Assembly: GCF_017901155.1 (NCBI RefSeq) | Contig: NZ_CP072800.1 | Span: 2,073,283-2,137,282 of the forward strand | Direction of reading: 5' to 3' | Length of the DNA: 64,000 bases | Source of the DNA: Candidatus Thiothrix anitrata | Lineage (GTDB): Bacteria > Pseudomonadota > Gammaproteobacteria > Thiotrichales > Thiotrichaceae | Shown here: in pieces, positions 36,694-48,604 of the stretch | How the letters are laid out: the number at the start of each line of letters is the position of its first letter | Numbering within the stretch: position 1 is the first letter of the stretch | Made by a program: the position numbers and the translations under genes | Notes under the pieces: model-generated | The model's database searches: none | Told to the model about the DNA's origin: nothing | Seen by the model: only the letters and a program-made list of their open reading frames with translations

Positions 36694-37479
36694 ATGCAAT
36701 CCATCAGCACCGAACAGCCGTTTACTGAGTACGTCGTGCGTCAGGTCGAATTTGCCGATATTCCCAAGTGGTTACGCCAAGGGGGGCAAGACATTGCTGC
36801 TAACCCCTGGTCTAGCCTGTTGTATGGCATTATCTTCGCGTTGGTGGGGGCGGGGATGAGCCTCCTGTCAGCCAACAACCCCGGATTTTTCATGGCAACC
36901 GCAGCGGGTTTCATGTTGTGGGGGCCGTTCCTTGCGTTGGGTTTGTATGACCTGAGCCTGCGGCGTGAACACGGTGATCCGGTTAACTTTTTGAAATCAA
37001 CGCTGGCGTTAAAGCGTAATCCGGTCAATTTGCTGTTGTATTCGGCGATGCTGGGGGTACTGGTGTTGTTGTGGCTGCGGATGTCTAGCATTGTGCTGGA
37101 TATTTTCCTGCAAGATACGGCAGCGGCAGAGCAGCACAGTTACATTGGCTTTATGGCGGCGTTACTGGGTTCAAAAATGGGTTGGTTATTCACGCTGTCA
37201 TTCATGTCGGTGGGGCTGTTGTTTGCGGTGGTGTCCTTCGTGACGGGCGTGGCGACTGTGCCAATGTTGCTGGAGCGCAAGGTGAGTTTGGTGACGGCGT
37301 TGAATACCAGCATTCGCGCCATCCTCACCAACTGGAAAGTCATGCTGGTGTGGGCGGCGACCATTGCGGTGATTATTGGCGCGGGGTTGTTGCCGTTCAG
37401 CCTTGGGTTGATTATTGCCATGCCGTTGATTTCGTATGCCAGTTGGCACGCTTACCGCGATATGGTTGAGCCGCTGTAA
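36694..37479 (+). CDS. DUF2189 family membrane protein
   Basis: 261 residues, with the DUF2189 beginning (VRQVEFADIPKWLRQGGQDIAANPWSSLLYGI) followed by about six hydrophobic helices; the family is often called a putative integral membrane protein of unknown function. The ATG at 36694, 11 bases from AAGGAGG, is preferred over ATG at 36685, only two bases from it. Confidence 0.85.
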   Translation: MQSISTEQPFTEYVVRQVEFADIPKWLRQGGQDIAANPWSSLLYGIIFALVGAGMSLLSANNPGFFMATAAGFMLWGPFLALGLYDLSLRREHGDPVNFLKSTLALKRNPVNLLLYSAMLGVLVLLWLRMSSIVLDIFLQDTAAAEQHSYIGFMAALLGSKMGWLFTLSFMSVGLLFAVVSFVTGVATVPMLLERKVSLVTALNTSIRAILTNWKVMLVWAATIAVIIGAGLLPFSLGLIIAMPLISYASWHAYRDMVEPL

Positions 37480-37497
37480 GGTAGGTGCGCGGGATGG

Positions 37498-38196
37498 TTA
37501 TTCTTCCTCCATCCCATGCATGACTTCCGTTAGCTTTAAGCCCGCCAATGAGCGAATGCTGCGGACAAGAAAGTACAACACTGCTAGCATCATTAGCATG
37601 GATGGAATCGCAATCATCGGGTAACTTACCAGCGTCAGTTGCCCTAATTCCTCATTGAAAGCCGCCGTGCCGCTGGGGCTAGTGACGATGTAGGTGGCGA
37701 GGAAATAGTTCATGGTGGCGGAAAAAGCGAACGTGCCACCAAACAGCCAGTTCGCGGTTTGCAAACGCTTATCGAATTCGCGCTGAGTTCCCCGAATCGC
37801 CAGTTGTTCCTGTATTTTTTCGACGTGCAGCAGGCGTTGGTTGAACAGCACGGTGCGGATCAGTGGGTACTTGGTGTAAGTCGAGCCAATTACCACAATC
37901 CCCAAAATGGCAGGGATTGCCGCTTCCTTGACTGCCAGCCATTGTGTATCCAGCTCCAGCAAGCCAATACCACCGGTCAACAACACACTCACCAGACCTA
38001 ATGCCGCAAAAAAGTTAATTTTGCGGTTGCGTATCCAGTCAAAGATTCCCCAGCCCAACGGGAAAGCCAAGGCCAGTATCAAGGCATTAGTTGTGCCTAA
38101 CTGTTCGGGCGCACTGAGTTTCATCAAAATCAGTGACGGAATCAGCAGGGTGAGAGCAATCTCAAGTAACGGATTGGTTTTATGTGTTGTATTCAT
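37498..38196 (-). CDS. VC0807-family inner membrane protein
   Basis: 232 residues, about six membrane helices (LEIALTLLIPSLILMKL, ALILALAFPLGWGIFDWI, FFAALGLVSVLLTGGIGL and so on) with conserved ends such as WLAVKEAAIPAILG and QRLLHVEKIQEQL. Matches the pattern of VC0807-type proteins of unknown function. Converges with the DUF2189 gene, 18 bases apart. Confidence 0.7.
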   Translation of the reverse strand: MNTTHKTNPLLEIALTLLIPSLILMKLSAPEQLGTTNALILALAFPLGWGIFDWIRNRKINFFAALGLVSVLLTGGIGLLELDTQWLAVKEAAIPAILGIVVIGSTYTKYPLIRTVLFNQRLLHVEKIQEQLAIRGTQREFDKRLQTANWLFGGTFAFSATMNYFLATYIVTSPSGTAAFNEELGQLTLVSYPMIAIPSMLMMLAVLYFLVRSIRSLAGLKLTEVMHGMEEE

Positions 38197-38298
38197 AGCA
38201 AGGTACTGAATGGTTCATTTTAAGTGTGCGCTATTAGAACAGGAATTCGGGGCAGAGGGAATAATTCCCTCGGACGTGTCCCATTGTTGCGGCAACTG

Positions 38299-38655
38299 TT
38301 AGGTTTTTGCCCGTAACGCTTCACCTTCAAGTCTGATACCGACCCAGCCATGCCGCATGAAGCTACGAATATTGGCATGATCAGAGTCTTCTGGTGTTGC
38401 CAAAACCTTACGATAATGTTCACCGAAACACGCTAGGGTTTGCTGCTCAGAAAGCTCGTGCAATTGCCCAAAGGCAAACACTTTGCACGAACCCTCGTTG
38501 GTACCCGCCGGGCTGATGACGCAATCATCACCCACACCATTGCTGAATGTTTGCGGCGTGTAGGTGTAATGCGCCTCAATGGTGGCGATCACCGTCGCGA
38601 AATCGAGAGAACTCGGTTGGGTTTTCAGTTGGTTGAGTAAAGTATCCAGATTCAT
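38299..38655 (-). CDS. HopJ-type effector-family protein
   Basis: 118 residues with the full HopJ pattern: LDFATVIATIEAHYTYTPQTFSNG, EGSCKVFAFGQLHELS, TLACFGEHYRKVLATPE, HANIRSFMRHGW. The name comes from a Pseudomonas type III effector, but the family is widespread in free-living bacteria without a secretion system, and no such system is nearby. Role unknown. Ten bases downstream of the thioredoxin-like gene's stop, likely cotranscribed. Confidence 0.85.
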   Translation of the reverse strand: MNLDTLLNQLKTQPSSLDFATVIATIEAHYTYTPQTFSNGVGDDCVISPAGTNEGSCKVFAFGQLHELSEQQTLACFGEHYRKVLATPEDSDHANIRSFMRHGWVGIRLEGEALRAKT

Positions 38656-38665
38656 CGCGTTATCC

Positions 38666-39538
38666 TTATGAAAGTGCCCCGCCTAAGCGGCGGCGAAATG
38701 CCTTTGCCATTTCTGGTTCATTGGGCATCAGCATGTTGATTAGGTTGATGATCATTTCTTTGACAGCACCACCCTTATAGTCTGGTGCGGTATTGAAAAT
38801 GTTGAACAGGTGTTCCATCGCTTCATGGTACTGGTGTTCGGCAACCAGACAGATGGCGAGGTCAAAATGGGCGTCATAATCCGCCGGATTGACGGTAACA
38901 CGTTGTAGCAGCGTGTCTTTCCCGGCGGTTTTGCTGGCAAAATCTTGGAATGTCAGTTGCCCGATCAGTGAGCGTCCGGTATCCGTTTGCTTGGCACTGT
39001 CCGGCAGGCGGTTGAACAGCGATTTGGCAGGTTCCAGTTGCCCGATGTCGAGCATGATTTGCACCATGTCCATCGCCACGCGGGTATTGGAAGGGTCTTG
39101 CTGGATAGCCTGGGTTAGCAGGTTGACCGCCGCGATCGTGTCGCCTGCTAGGTGTTGCTGACGTGCCTGCATCCGCATTTCGTCACTTTTCCGGAATACC
39201 CCGAACGTCTTCAACAACTGGCGCAACTCATCGGTTTCCAGCAAGCCTTCTTCGGTGCGCACGACTTCACCACCCCTGAAAACCTTCAGCGTGGGAACAT
39301 TTTTTACAGCGTATTCCTTAATCAACTCAGGCTGCTCATCCATATCCACCTTGGCAAAGATGAATTGCCCGGCAAACTCCTTTGCCAACGCGACCAAGGA
39401 CGCTTCAAGATGAATGCAGGGTTCCGACCACACCGCCATGAATTCAACCACCACGGGCAGCTTGTGTGAGTTCAACAGCACGGAGGTGTCGAAACTTTTT
39501 TTGGAGATTTCAAAGATCAAAGCGTCTGCTTGGCTCAT
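38666..39538 (-). CDS. cnoX: CnoX/YbbN-like thioredoxin-TPR chaperedoxin
   Basis: 290 residues: thioredoxin domain (about 8-110) and C-terminal TPR-like helices. The active-site stretch reads VWSEPCIHL, so the first Cys of CxxC is Ser, as in CnoX proteins that form mixed disulfides with clients rather than reduce disulfides. KNVPTLKVFRGGEVV supplies the conserved cis-Pro. ATG 39538 with AGGAAA upstream is chosen; the longer upstream frame has no support. Confidence 0.85.
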   Translation of the reverse strand: MSQADALIFEISKKSFDTSVLLNSHKLPVVVEFMAVWSEPCIHLEASLVALAKEFAGQFIFAKVDMDEQPELIKEYAVKNVPTLKVFRGGEVVRTEEGLLETDELRQLLKTFGVFRKSDEMRMQARQQHLAGDTIAAVNLLTQAIQQDPSNTRVAMDMVQIMLDIGQLEPAKSLFNRLPDSAKQTDTGRSLIGQLTFQDFASKTAGKDTLLQRVTVNPADYDAHFDLAICLVAEHQYHEAMEHLFNIFNTAPDYKGGAVKEMIINLINMLMPNEPEMAKAFRRRLGGALS

Positions 39539-39602
39539 TAGGTTTTCCTGTAAAATGGCAAGGTCTGTGGTTAGGGCGTAATCGTAGCATGATGTCGAAC
39601 GG

Positions 39603-40448
39603 TCACAGATATTTCTGCGCACTGACTCCCATCAGGTGTTCGACTTTTTGCACGTTTTTGAAGCCTGCCGCTTTGAGGCGGTGGATAACGCCATCGACAA
39701 AGCTGCTGCCTTTTTTGACGACGTGTGGGTTGCCAGTGTAGTGAAAGAGTCGCCCCTCGCGGCGTAGCACTCGGAAGATTTCGCGGTAGAATTCTTCGCT
39801 GTATAGCTCTCCGGCGAGGGAAAAACGCGGGGGGTCGTGAATGACCGAATCAAACGAAGCCGCAGGCAGGGTGTTTATTAGTTCGTAGCTGCTGCCTTGG
39901 TGTTGCACGATTCCTGCTTGTTTCAAGTCGTTTGACCAAGGGTTTAGCGCACGTAACCCCATGACCGCTGGGCTTAGTTCGATGCTGAGGACTTCGCTTG
40001 CGCCTAGGCGGTGGGCAGCGATGGCGGCGTAGCCTAAGCCGCTACAGCAATCCAGCACTTTGTCACCTTTGCGCACGGCTTGTTGAGCCATCGCGGAAGC
40101 ACTCGTAAAAGGGTCGGTTCCTTTGGAGATGTGCATTTTGACACCGCTAATTTCTAGCAACGGTGCGCCAGCGGTGGGAACGAGCTTGTAGTAGCCTGTG
40201 CTACGGTCTTCCAAGGGAGTCATTGCGCCATCGCGACAGAGGTAGATTCGCTGGGTCTTTTTGACGATGCTTTTGAGGGTGTCGATGGAGAGTCGATTGT
40301 CTGCGTCGAGCACTAGACTTTGATCATTTAGGGCAAAATCTTGTTCGGAAAGATTCAGGTCGGTGGAAAGCCGGACGAGGGGAAGCCCTGCGGCGATAGC
40401 ATCCAACGCTTGTTTGGCATTGTCGGTATGAAAGTAGTAGTTGGGCAT
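39603..40448 (-). CDS. SAM-dependent methyltransferase (COG2521-like)
   Basis: 281 residues. The N-terminal part (MPNYYFHTDNAKQALDAI) carries no known domain; the Rossmann methyltransferase domain starts near 130 with motif I VLDCCSGLGYAA, acidic loop SIELSP, and motif IV-like VIHDPPRF. The DPPRF motif points to an N-methyltransferase acting on nucleic acid, nucleotide or small molecules, but the target cannot be named. Resembles predicted archaeal-type methyltransferases. Start ATG 40448 chosen because the upstream frame overlaps aat. Confidence 0.75.
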   Translation of the reverse strand: MPNYYFHTDNAKQALDAIAAGLPLVRLSTDLNLSEQDFALNDQSLVLDADNRLSIDTLKSIVKKTQRIYLCRDGAMTPLEDRSTGYYKLVPTAGAPLLEISGVKMHISKGTDPFTSASAMAQQAVRKGDKVLDCCSGLGYAAIAAHRLGASEVLSIELSPAVMGLRALNPWSNDLKQAGIVQHQGSSYELINTLPAASFDSVIHDPPRFSLAGELYSEEFYREIFRVLRREGRLFHYTGNPHVVKKGSSFVDGVIHRLKAAGFKNVQKVEHLMGVSAQKYL

Positions 40449-40477
40449 ATAAGTTCTGGGAGTATGATACCAAGGAT

Positions 40478-41224
40478 TTACAGAATTAGTGGTTCCCAAC
40501 GTGATAAATCCATGTGCGTATCGGTTACCCAGGCACGCGGTGGTTGATGCTGGGCATTGGCTCGCAGCAGAGCCAGATAGTCTTCACGCGGGATATTTTC
40601 TGCGCCCATGCTCATCAGGTGCGGGTTTTCGATTTGGCAATCAATCACCCGAAATCCCCAGCGTTGCAGGTGATAGGCAAGGGCGACCAAGGCGATTTTC
40701 GAGGCATCAGGTTCACGGCTAAACATGGATTCACCGCTGAAAATCCCTCCAACACTGACCCCATACAAGCCCCCGACCAATTCACCCGCCGAGTTCCACA
40801 CCTCAACCGAATGCGCAACGTCCGCTGCGTGTAAGCGACAATACGCGGTGTGCATTTCGTTAGTAATCCAAGTTCCGTTGGTGTAACTGCGCGGTGCAGC
40901 ACACGCTTGCACCACTTCGCTGAAACAGGTGTCAAAGCTGATGCGATAACCTTTGTTACGCAGCGATTTGCGCAAACTGCGGGTAATGCGGATGTGCTGC
41001 GGAAACAATACGGTACGCGGTGAAGGCGACCACCAATAGATCGGTTCACGCGGCCCGAACCAAGGGAAAATGCCATTGCGGTAAGCATTGAGCAGACGTT
41101 TAACGCTCAAATCACCGCCAACAGCGAGTAATCCGTTAGGCTCTTCCCACGCTTGATCAACTGGCGGGAAGGGTTCTTCCGACCAGTGATTGTTCAGCAG
41201 GGTTAGGCTGAGAGAGCGGGTCAA
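40478..41224 (-). CDS. aat: Leucyl/phenylalanyl-tRNA--protein transferase
   Basis: Attaches Leu or Phe to the N-terminus of proteins with Arg or Lys ends, marking them for ClpAP (N-degron pathway). Family stretches: FPPVDQAWEEPNGLLAVGGDLS, YRNGIFPWFGPREPIYWWSPSPR, GTWITNEMHTAYCRLH, GLYGVSVGGIFSGESMFSR, DCQIENPHLMSMGAENI. Length 248 is normal. Three bases downstream of the trxB stop. Confidence 0.97.
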   Translation of the reverse strand: MTRSLSLTLLNNHWSEEPFPPVDQAWEEPNGLLAVGGDLSVKRLLNAYRNGIFPWFGPREPIYWWSPSPRTVLFPQHIRITRSLRKSLRNKGYRISFDTCFSEVVQACAAPRSYTNGTWITNEMHTAYCRLHAADVAHSVEVWNSAGELVGGLYGVSVGGIFSGESMFSREPDASKIALVALAYHLQRWGFRVIDCQIENPHLMSMGAENIPREDYLALLRANAQHQPPRAWVTDTHMDLSRWEPLIL

Positions 41225-41227
41225 GTT

Positions 41228-42205
<978 letters not shown>

Positions 42206-42294
42206 TTAGTATGCGGGCAGGTGAGAAATCACTGCTGCTTTGAATCGGCTAATATTACGGTATAAACGCGACAAAACGAACAGGGATATTTGGT

Positions 42295-44790
42295 TTGGCA
42301 AGCAAAGTTACACTCAACCCGAAGAAACGCCTTGCAGTACAGCAAGCGTCAATCATCATTTTCTTAGGCATTGCGTCAGTTATTATGTTGGCATTGCTGA
42401 CCTATGATTCACGTGATCCGGGGCCTTTTAATATCAATCCGAATCCTACGGAAATTTTCAATGTTGCCGAGCGTCCGGGCGCGTGGCTGGCTGATTTCTT
42501 ATTTGGATTAATGGGTTATTTTGCCTACGGTTTACCCGTGGTGCTGGTGGTGATGGGTTTGGTTTCATTCCGGGTTGGTCCGCAGATGAAAAACCCGAAT
42601 AATCCGGTTGGCGGCGTGAACGATTTGATCAGTGCGGGCGGGGCAATTTTATTGTTGTTATCGGGTAGCGGTTTGGCTCATTTACTGTTCGAGGGGCATA
42701 ACAGCTACGGTGGTGGCGGTTTGTTGGGGCAGTTAGTGGGTAATCTGGTGGCTGAATCGTTTCTGGGCTTATACGGTGCGGCTTTGTTGTTAATGTCCCT
42801 ATTTTTGGGTGGTTTAACTTTAGTTACGGATATTTCATGGGCAAAGGTGGCTGAAAAAGTTGGCGATGAAGTACTGAAACTGTTTGATAAAGCTCAGGAG
42901 GTTAAAACATCAGGTGTGGATACTCAGTCAGGTTTGCTGGGTAAGGTATCTGGTGCATTGGGAACCAGTAAAGATTATCTGAAAACCAGCAAAGCTTCGC
43001 TGGATAAAGCTTCGGGATGGGTGAGCCGTGCGGCGAGTGGTTTGAGTGGTGGGCGCACTGATCCGGTGTTGGATGAGGGGGTGGATGTCGTCGATTTGGA
43101 AACTAAGTCTGAATCTAGTGGAACCGCATTGGGCGTACCTGCATTTGCTAACCGTGATCAGGTCGCTGATAAGGTCAAGAATGCAAAACCGCAAGCCGTG
43201 ATTGCCGCTGATATTGTGGATGCAGTTGAGGACGATGATTTGCGCCGTGTGGTAGATGAGTTGCCGCGCATGGGTGGAAAAGGCAGTATGTTGGTATTGC
43301 CTCGCCTGACTTTGTTGAATCCACCGCCGAAAGAGCGCGTTACCCAATCCAAGGAACGCCTGAACGAACTCTCAGGGAAACTGGTTGAAGCCTTGGGGCA
43401 TTACGGTGTACCGGATGTTAAAGTGGTGGCGCAAGACCCTGGCCCAGTGATTACTCGTTTCGAGCTGGAATTGCCGGATGGTACTAAAGCGTCCAAAATT
43501 TCCGGTTTGTCATCGGATTTGGCGCGGAATATGTGCGTTTCCAGCGTGCGCGTGGTGGAGGTGATTCCGGGTCGCCCCACGATTGGGATTGAGATACCGA
43601 ATGATCGCCGCGACGTGGTGACGATCAGTGAAATGATTGGTTCGTCGGCTTACAAGAAAAACGCTTCCCCCTTGTGTCTGGTATTGGGTAAGGACATTGC
43701 AGGCAATCCGATGGTGGTGGATTTGGCGCGGATGCCGCATTTGTTGGTAGCAGGTACGACAGGTTCGGGTAAATCGGTGTTCATCAATGCGGTGTTAATG
43801 AGCTTGCTGTATAAAGCCACACCCGAAGAAGTGCGCATGATTATGATTGACCCGAAAATGCTCGAATTGAGCAGTTACGAGGACATTCCGCACCTGTTGG
43901 CTCCGGTGGTGACTGACATGAAGCACGCTGCCAATGCATTACGCTGGTGTGTGGCGGAAATGGAGCGGCGTTACCTGCTGATGTCGAAATTGAAAGTGCG
44001 TAATATTGCCGGTTTCAACGAGAAAATCCGTGAAGCGGAAGACCGTGGTGATGTGATTATGGATCCGCTGTTTGATCCGTTAACCGCTGTTGACGGGCAT
44101 CCGTTACCGCTGAAAACCTTGCCTTACATTGTGGTAATCGTTGACGAATTCGCCGACATGATGATGGTCGTCGGTAAGAAGGTCGAAGAACTGATTGCAC
44201 GTTTGGCACAAAAAGCGCGGGCATCGGGGATACATTTGATTTTAGCCACGCAACGCCCGTCGGTGGATGTGATTACGGGTTTGATTAAGGCGAATATTCC
44301 GACCCGGATTGCGTTTCAGGTGTCGACAAAAATCGACTCGCGTACCATTTTGGATCAAGGTGGCGCGGAACAATTGCTGGGTTACGGCGATATGCTGTAT
44401 ATGCCGCCGGGAACCTCGTTGCCATTGCGGGTACACGGTGCGCTGGTGACAGACCGCGAAGTGGAAGATGTGGCGAATTACCTCAAGCTGCAAGGGGAAC
44501 CGGATTACATTGCGGATGTCTTAGCTGATACAACGTCTTCATCCGATGCGATACCCGGATTGGAGCCGCTGGGCGAGCGCGAAGGTGAAGCTGATCCATT
44601 GTTTGATGAAGCGGTGGCAGTGGTGACTGAATCGCGACGTGCGTCGATCTCCTATTTGCAACGCCGTTTAAAAGTGGGTTACAACCGTGCGGCACGCATG
44701 ATAGAAGACATGGAAACAGCAGGTGTGGTGAGCGCGGTACTCAGTAACGGAAGTCGTGATGTGCTTGCTCCCGCACCAGTAAAGGATTAA
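42295..44790 (+). CDS. ftsK: DNA translocase FtsK
   Basis: Septal DNA pump for chromosome segregation and XerCD activation. 831 residues: four N-terminal membrane helices (up to about 180), a linker, then the motor with Walker A TTGSGKSV near 487 and Walker [13 protein letters not shown], and the C-terminal gamma winged helix ([28 protein letters not shown]) that reads KOPS sites. Starts at TTG 42295 with AGGGA eight bases upstream; no better start exists. Confidence 0.96.
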   Translation: MASKVTLNPKKRLAVQQASIIIFLGIASVIMLALLTYDSRDPGPFNINPNPTEIFNVAERPGAWLADFLFGLMGYFAYGLPVVLVVMGLVSFRVGPQMKNPNNPVGGVNDLISAGGAILLLLSGSGLAHLLFEGHNSYGGGGLLGQLVGNLVAESFLGLYGAALLLMSLFLGGLTLVTDISWAKVAEKVGDEVLKLFDKAQEVKTSGVDTQSGLLGKVSGALGTSKDYLKTSKASLDKASGWVSRAASGLSGGRTDPVLDEGVDVVDLETKSESSGTALGVPAFANRDQVADKVKNAKPQAVIAADIVDAVEDDDLRRVVDELPRMGGKGSMLVLPRLTLLNPPPKERVTQSKERLNELSGKLVEALGHYGVPDVKVVAQDPGPVITRFELELPDGTKASKISGLSSDLARNMCVSSVRVVEVIPGRPTIGIEIPNDRRDVVTISEMIGSSAYKKNASPLCLVLGKDIAGNPMVVDLARMPHLLVAGTTGSGKSVFINAVLMSLLYKATPEEVRMIMIDPKMLELSSYEDIPHLLAPVVTDMKHAANALRWCVAEMERRYLLMSKLKVRNIAGFNEKIREAEDRGDVIMDPLFDPLTAVDGHPLPLKTLPYIVVIVDEFADMMMVVGKKVEELIARLAQKARASGIHLILATQRPSVDVITGLIKANIPTRIAFQVSTKIDSRTILDQGGAEQLLGYGDMLYMPPGTSLPLRVHGALVTDREVEDVANYLKLQGEPDYIADVLADTTSSSDAIPGLEPLGEREGEADPLFDEAVAVVTESRRASISYLQRRLKVGYNRAARMIEDMETAGVVSAVLSNGSRDVLAPAPVKD

Positions 44791-44803
44791 ATACAAGAGG
44801 TTA

Positions 44804-45439
44804 ATGATGAAAACAAAGTTTGCGAAAACACTACTGGTGTTGTTGATGGCTGGGTTGACAAGTAATGTTTGGGCGGGGGGGCGTGAAAAGCTTAATGAGT
44901 TTTTTACCCAAGTTGACACCATGCAGTCCAGTTTTACCCAGCAAGTCGTGGATGACAAAGGCAAGGTACGTCAATCATCCAGCGGTACTGTTTTCTTGTC
45001 GCGCCCCGGTAAATTCCGTTGGGAATATACAGCCCCGGATAAGCATCAAATCGTGGCGGATGGCAAGAATGTCTGGGTTTACGATGTTGAGCTGGATCAA
45101 GTCACCGTAAAGCCGATGAAGCAGGCACTATCAGCCGCGCCAGTAGGTTTGTTGTTGCAAAAGCAAGCGGCTGAAAAACAGTTCGCCGTAGCGGAGATGG
45201 AAGCGGAGGGCAGCAATCTGGAGTGGTTTCGTTTAACGCCGCACAAAAAAGACTCCGATTTTACCTCGATGGATTTGGGCATGAGTAATGCAGGCATTCA
45301 GGAAATGATTCTCAATGATAAATTTGGGCAGATGACCTACATTAAGTTCCAAGGCTTGCGTACTAATGGCGGCATTGATGCGTCAAAGTTTAGTTTCACA
45401 CCGCCACGAGGGGCGGATGTGATTGGCAATCCGGCTTGA
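44804..45439 (+). CDS. lolA: Outer-membrane lipoprotein carrier LolA
   Basis: Periplasmic chaperone carrying lipoproteins from LolCDE to LolB. Signal peptide ([24 protein letters not shown]), then [60 protein letters not shown]. 211 residues. Between ftsK and rarA, the order seen in many gammaproteobacteria; the stop overlaps the rarA start. Confidence 0.95.
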   Translation: MMKTKFAKTLLVLLMAGLTSNVWAGGREKLNEFFTQVDTMQSSFTQQVVDDKGKVRQSSSGTVFLSRPGKFRWEYTAPDKHQIVADGKNVWVYDVELDQVTVKPMKQALSAAPVGLLLQKQAAEKQFAVAEMEAEGSNLEWFRLTPHKKDSDFTSMDLGMSNAGIQEMILNDKFGQMTYIKFQGLRTNGGIDASKFSFTPPRGADVIGNPA

Positions 45440-46731
45440 TTCCACTCGCTGAACGAATGCGCCCGGCGACTTTAGACGAGTACGCTGGGCAGTCTCACCT
45501 CCTTGCCGTTGGCAAACCGCTACGGCGAGCGATTGAAGAATCCCGCCCGCACTCCATGCTGTTTTGGGGGCCACCGGGAACCGGAAAAACCACCCTCGCA
45601 CGTTTAATTACCCATTATTGGAATGCCGAATTTTTGACGCTTTCGGCGGTATTAGCCGGTGTTAAAGACATTCGTGCGGCGGTAGAGGTTGCCCGTGATA
45701 ATCGCCAGCAACGGGGCAGGGCGACGGTACTATTCGTAGATGAAGTTCACCGTTTCAATAAAGCCCAGCAGGATGCTTTTCTGCCGCACATTGAAGATGG
45801 CACGCTGTTGTTTATTGGCGCGACTACCGAAAATCCTTCGTTTGAACTCAATAATGCCTTGTTGTCACGGGTGCGAACTTATGTGTTACGCCCGTTAACC
45901 CCAGAAGCGATTGTCGGGGTGTTGCAACGTGCGCTGCATAATCGTGAACACGGTTTGGGTGAGCAAGGCTTGCAGGTGGGTGATGAAGTGCTGAATGCGT
46001 TGGCACAAGCCGCCGATGGTGATGCGCGGCGTGCGCTCAATTGGTTGGAACAAGCCGCCGATTTGGCTGAAGCAACGCCCGCCGGTGCGGCATTGAGTAT
46101 CGCCAGCGTGCAGGAAGTGGTGGGCGGTAACTTACGGCGTTTCGATAAGGGCGGCGATTTGTTTTACGAGCAGATTTCCGCTTTGCATAAATCGGTGCGC
46201 GGGACTGACCCGGATGCGGCGTTGTATTGGCTGTGTCGGATGTTGGATGGCGGTTGTGACCCCTTATACATTGCGCGGCGCGTGGTGCGCATGGCAACAG
46301 AAGACATTGGCAATGCTGACCCGCGTGGTTTAACGCTTGCATTGAATGCGTGGGATACTTACGAACGCCTCGGCAGCCCAGAAGGGCATTTGGCCATTGC
46401 ACAAGCGGTGGTTTATTTGGCGTGTGCGCCGAAAAGTAACGCGGTCTATACCGCTTTCAAACAGGCGATGAGTGACGCGCAACAATCCGGTTCATTGGAT
46501 GTGCCCATGCATTTGCGCAATGCACCGACCGCCTTAATGAAAACCTTGGATTACGGCAAAGGTTATCGTTATGCACATGATGAGCAGGATGCTTACGTGC
46601 ACGGTGAAAACTATTTTCCAGAGGCTTTAAAGGGGCGGCGTTATTACGAACCTGTAGCGCGTGGCTTGGAAATCAAAATACGTGAAAAACTGGCTGCATT
46701 ACGCGCTAATCCTGTAAAGGCGAACACATAA
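45436..46731 (+). CDS. rarA: Replication-associated recombination protein RarA
   Basis: AAA+ ATPase of the clamp-loader/MgsA type acting at stalled forks. Start [17 protein letters not shown], Walker [10 protein letters not shown] near 46-53, Walker [17 protein letters not shown], sensor [11 protein letters not shown], and C-terminal tetramerisation domain ([18 protein letters not shown]). 431 residues. TTG start at 45436 overlaps the lolA stop, implying translational coupling. Confidence 0.95.
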   Translation: MIPLAERMRPATLDEYAGQSHLLAVGKPLRRAIEESRPHSMLFWGPPGTGKTTLARLITHYWNAEFLTLSAVLAGVKDIRAAVEVARDNRQQRGRATVLFVDEVHRFNKAQQDAFLPHIEDGTLLFIGATTENPSFELNNALLSRVRTYVLRPLTPEAIVGVLQRALHNREHGLGEQGLQVGDEVLNALAQAADGDARRALNWLEQAADLAEATPAGAALSIASVQEVVGGNLRRFDKGGDLFYEQISALHKSVRGTDPDAALYWLCRMLDGGCDPLYIARRVVRMATEDIGNADPRGLTLALNAWDTYERLGSPEGHLAIAQAVVYLACAPKSNAVYTAFKQAMSDAQQSGSLDVPMHLRNAPTALMKTLDYGKGYRYAHDEQDAYVHGENYFPEALKGRRYYEPVARGLEIKIREKLAALRANPVKANT

Positions 46732-46761
46732 AAAAAGCGGCTCGTTATTCAAGCGAGCCGC
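46730..46761 (-). terminator. Intrinsic terminator of the pyruvate dehydrogenase operon
   Basis: Perfect 8-bp stem GCGGCTCG/CGAGCCGC, nine-base loop, followed on the minus strand by seven T. It lies about 100 bases beyond lpdA, overlapping the rarA stop codon. The plus strand has no T-run. Confidence 0.8.
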
Positions 46762-46812
46762 CAACCGGTTTCTCACTTAACGTGAGGAGTCAAACTCAAA
46801 ATCTCTCTCCCT

Positions 46813-46860
46813 CTTGCTCCCTTCCCCCCTTGCGGGGGTAAGGGCTGGGGATGGGGGGTA
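46813..46860 (+). repeat. Dispersed palindromic repeat, short form, after lpdA
   Basis: About 48 bases (CCCTTGCGGGGGTAAGGG, then CTGGGGATGGGGGGTA) matching the right arm of the DUF559 cassette without the 25-base internal block. Lies between lpdA and its terminator. Confidence 0.8.
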
Positions 46861-46864
46861 ATCT

Positions 46865-48604
46865 TTATTTCTTCGGCGCGTAAATATCCGTGCAAGTCCC
46901 CTCTGCCACTTCCGAGGCAAAGTTCAGCGTCTCAGAAAGCGTCGGATGCGGGTGGATAGTCAAGCCGATGTCATGCGCATCCGCCCCCATTTCCAACGCC
47001 AGCACCGCCTCAGCAATCAGCTCACCGGCATTCTTGCCCGCAATACCCGCGCCAATCAGTTGCCCGCTTGCCTTATCAAACAGCACCTTAGTCATGCCGT
47101 TGCTGGCATCCATCGCCAACGCCCGCCCACTCGCCGCCCACGGGAACACGCCTTTTTCATACGCAATCCCTTCCGCTTTGCACTGCTCTTCGGTCTTGCC
47201 CATCCACGCCACTTCCGGGTTGGTATAAGCAACCGACGGAATTGCCTTCGCATCGAAATAGGCTTTATGCCCTGCAATCACCTCCGCCGCCACTTTGCCC
47301 TCGTGTGTGGCTTTGTGCGCCAGCATCGGCTGCCCCACAATGTCACCAATCGCAAAAATGTGCGGCACGTTGGTGCGCATTTGATTATCCACCGGAATAA
47401 AGCCGCGTGTATCCGCAAACACACCCGCCTTGCCTGCGTCAATCAGCCCACCATTCGGTGAACGCCCAATTGCCACCAACACCCGGTCAAACGTATCGGT
47501 CGCAGGCGCACCTTTGCCCTCAAACGCACACACCAAACCCTCTGCTGTCGGCGTAATCGCGGTAACTTTGGTATTCAGGTAGATGTTCTCGTACATCCCC
47601 TTAATCTGGTTGTGCAAGGGCTTCACAATGTCACGATCCGCACCGGGCATCAGACCGGGTGAAAGCTCCACCACGGTAATTTTCGCACCGAGCGCATGGT
47701 AAACTGTCGCCATTTCCAGCCCGATAATCCCGCCGCCAACCACCAACATCCGTTTAGGGATTTCCGGCAATTCCAACGCATCGGTGGAATCCATCACCCG
47801 TGGATCATCCCACGGAATAAACGGCAATTTCGTCACCCGCGAACCGGCGGCAATGATGCAATTCGCAAACTTCACGGTCTGCTTGCTGCCATCCGCTGCT
47901 TCCACTTCGATGGTATTGGGTGAAGTGAAACGTCCGTAGCCTTGCACGATTTGCACTTTACGCTGCTTCGCCAAGCCTTTCAGACCCGTGGTCAACTTGC
48001 CGACCACATCGCTTTTATGCGCTCGCACCGCATCAAGGTCGATGTCTGGCTCGCCGAATTTTACGCCATGCTTGGCAAACTCCTTCGCTTCGTTGATCAC
48101 TTCCGCCGTATGTAACAACGCTTTGGAGGGAATGCAACCGACGTTGAGGCATACGCCGCCGATATTGGGGTAACGTTCGATCAGCACCACTTTTTTGCCA
48201 AGATCAGCAGCACGGAACGCAGCGGTGTAACCGCCGGGGCCAGAGCCTAGGACGACGAGTTCGGTTTCAAGATCAGCAGGCGTGTTCCCTTCGACTTCGC
48301 TCAGGGAACGGGGAGGCGAAGTGTCCGTAGGCTGGGCGGTGTCCGTGGGCTGAGCGGAGTCGAAGCCCACCTCCAACAACATCAACGCCGACCCTTCCGA
48401 CACCCGATCCCCGACCTTCACCAGCATCTGCTTAATCGTGCCAGCAACAGGACTAGGAATTTCCATTGACGATTTATCAGATTCAATGGTAATCAGCGAA
48501 TCTTCCACCTCAATCTGGAAACCAGCATCCACCAATACTTCAATGATTTCAACGTCTTTGAAGCTGCCAATGTCAGGGACTTTGACTTCGATAATCTTGC
48601 TCAT
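46865..48604 (-). CDS. lpdA: Dihydrolipoyl dehydrogenase with N-terminal lipoyl domain
   Basis: E3 of pyruvate dehydrogenase. Residues 1-80 form a lipoyl domain (lysine in IESDKSSME), then a linker of about 35 residues, then the FAD enzyme: [20 protein letters not shown], redox disulfide [16 protein letters not shown] motif [19 protein letters not shown], and C-terminal [11 protein letters not shown]. 579 residues. The linker ([15 protein letters not shown]...RSLSEVEG) is a translated dispersed repeat. It overlaps the aceF stop by four bases. Confidence 0.96.
   Translation of the reverse strand: MSKIIEVKVPDIGSFKDVEIIEVLVDAGFQIEVEDSLITIESDKSSMEIPSPVAGTIKQMLVKVGDRVSEGSALMLLEVGFDSAQPTDTAQPTDTSPPRSLSEVEGNTPADLETELVVLGSGPGGYTAAFRAADLGKKVVLIERYPNIGGVCLNVGCIPSKALLHTAEVINEAKEFAKHGVKFGEPDIDLDAVRAHKSDVVGKLTTGLKGLAKQRKVQIVQGYGRFTSPNTIEVEAADGSKQTVKFANCIIAAGSRVTKLPFIPWDDPRVMDSTDALELPEIPKRMLVVGGGIIGLEMATVYHALGAKITVVELSPGLMPGADRDIVKPLHNQIKGMYENIYLNTKVTAITPTAEGLVCAFEGKGAPATDTFDRVLVAIGRSPNGGLIDAGKAGVFADTRGFIPVDNQMRTNVPHIFAIGDIVGQPMLAHKATHEGKVAAEVIAGHKAYFDAKAIPSVAYTNPEVAWMGKTEEQCKAEGIAYEKGVFPWAASGRALAMDASNGMTKVLFDKASGQLIGAGIAGKNAGELIAEAVLALEMGADAHDIGLTIHPHPTLSETLNFASEVAEGTCTDIYAPKK
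48284..48367 (-). repeat. Palindromic dispersed element in the Lpd linker
   Basis: GTTCCCT/AGGGAAC palindrome (48284-48309) around TCGACTTCGCTC, followed by two copies of a GTCCGT(A/G)GGCTG unit and a closing TGAGCGGAGTCGAAG. It stays in frame and encodes the SLSEVEG and FDSAQPT peptides. Confidence 0.75.

Noticed and set aside
38299..38655. Type III secretion effector locus
   Set aside because: The HopJ name reflects family history only; no secretion, chaperone or hrp-box sequence is nearby.
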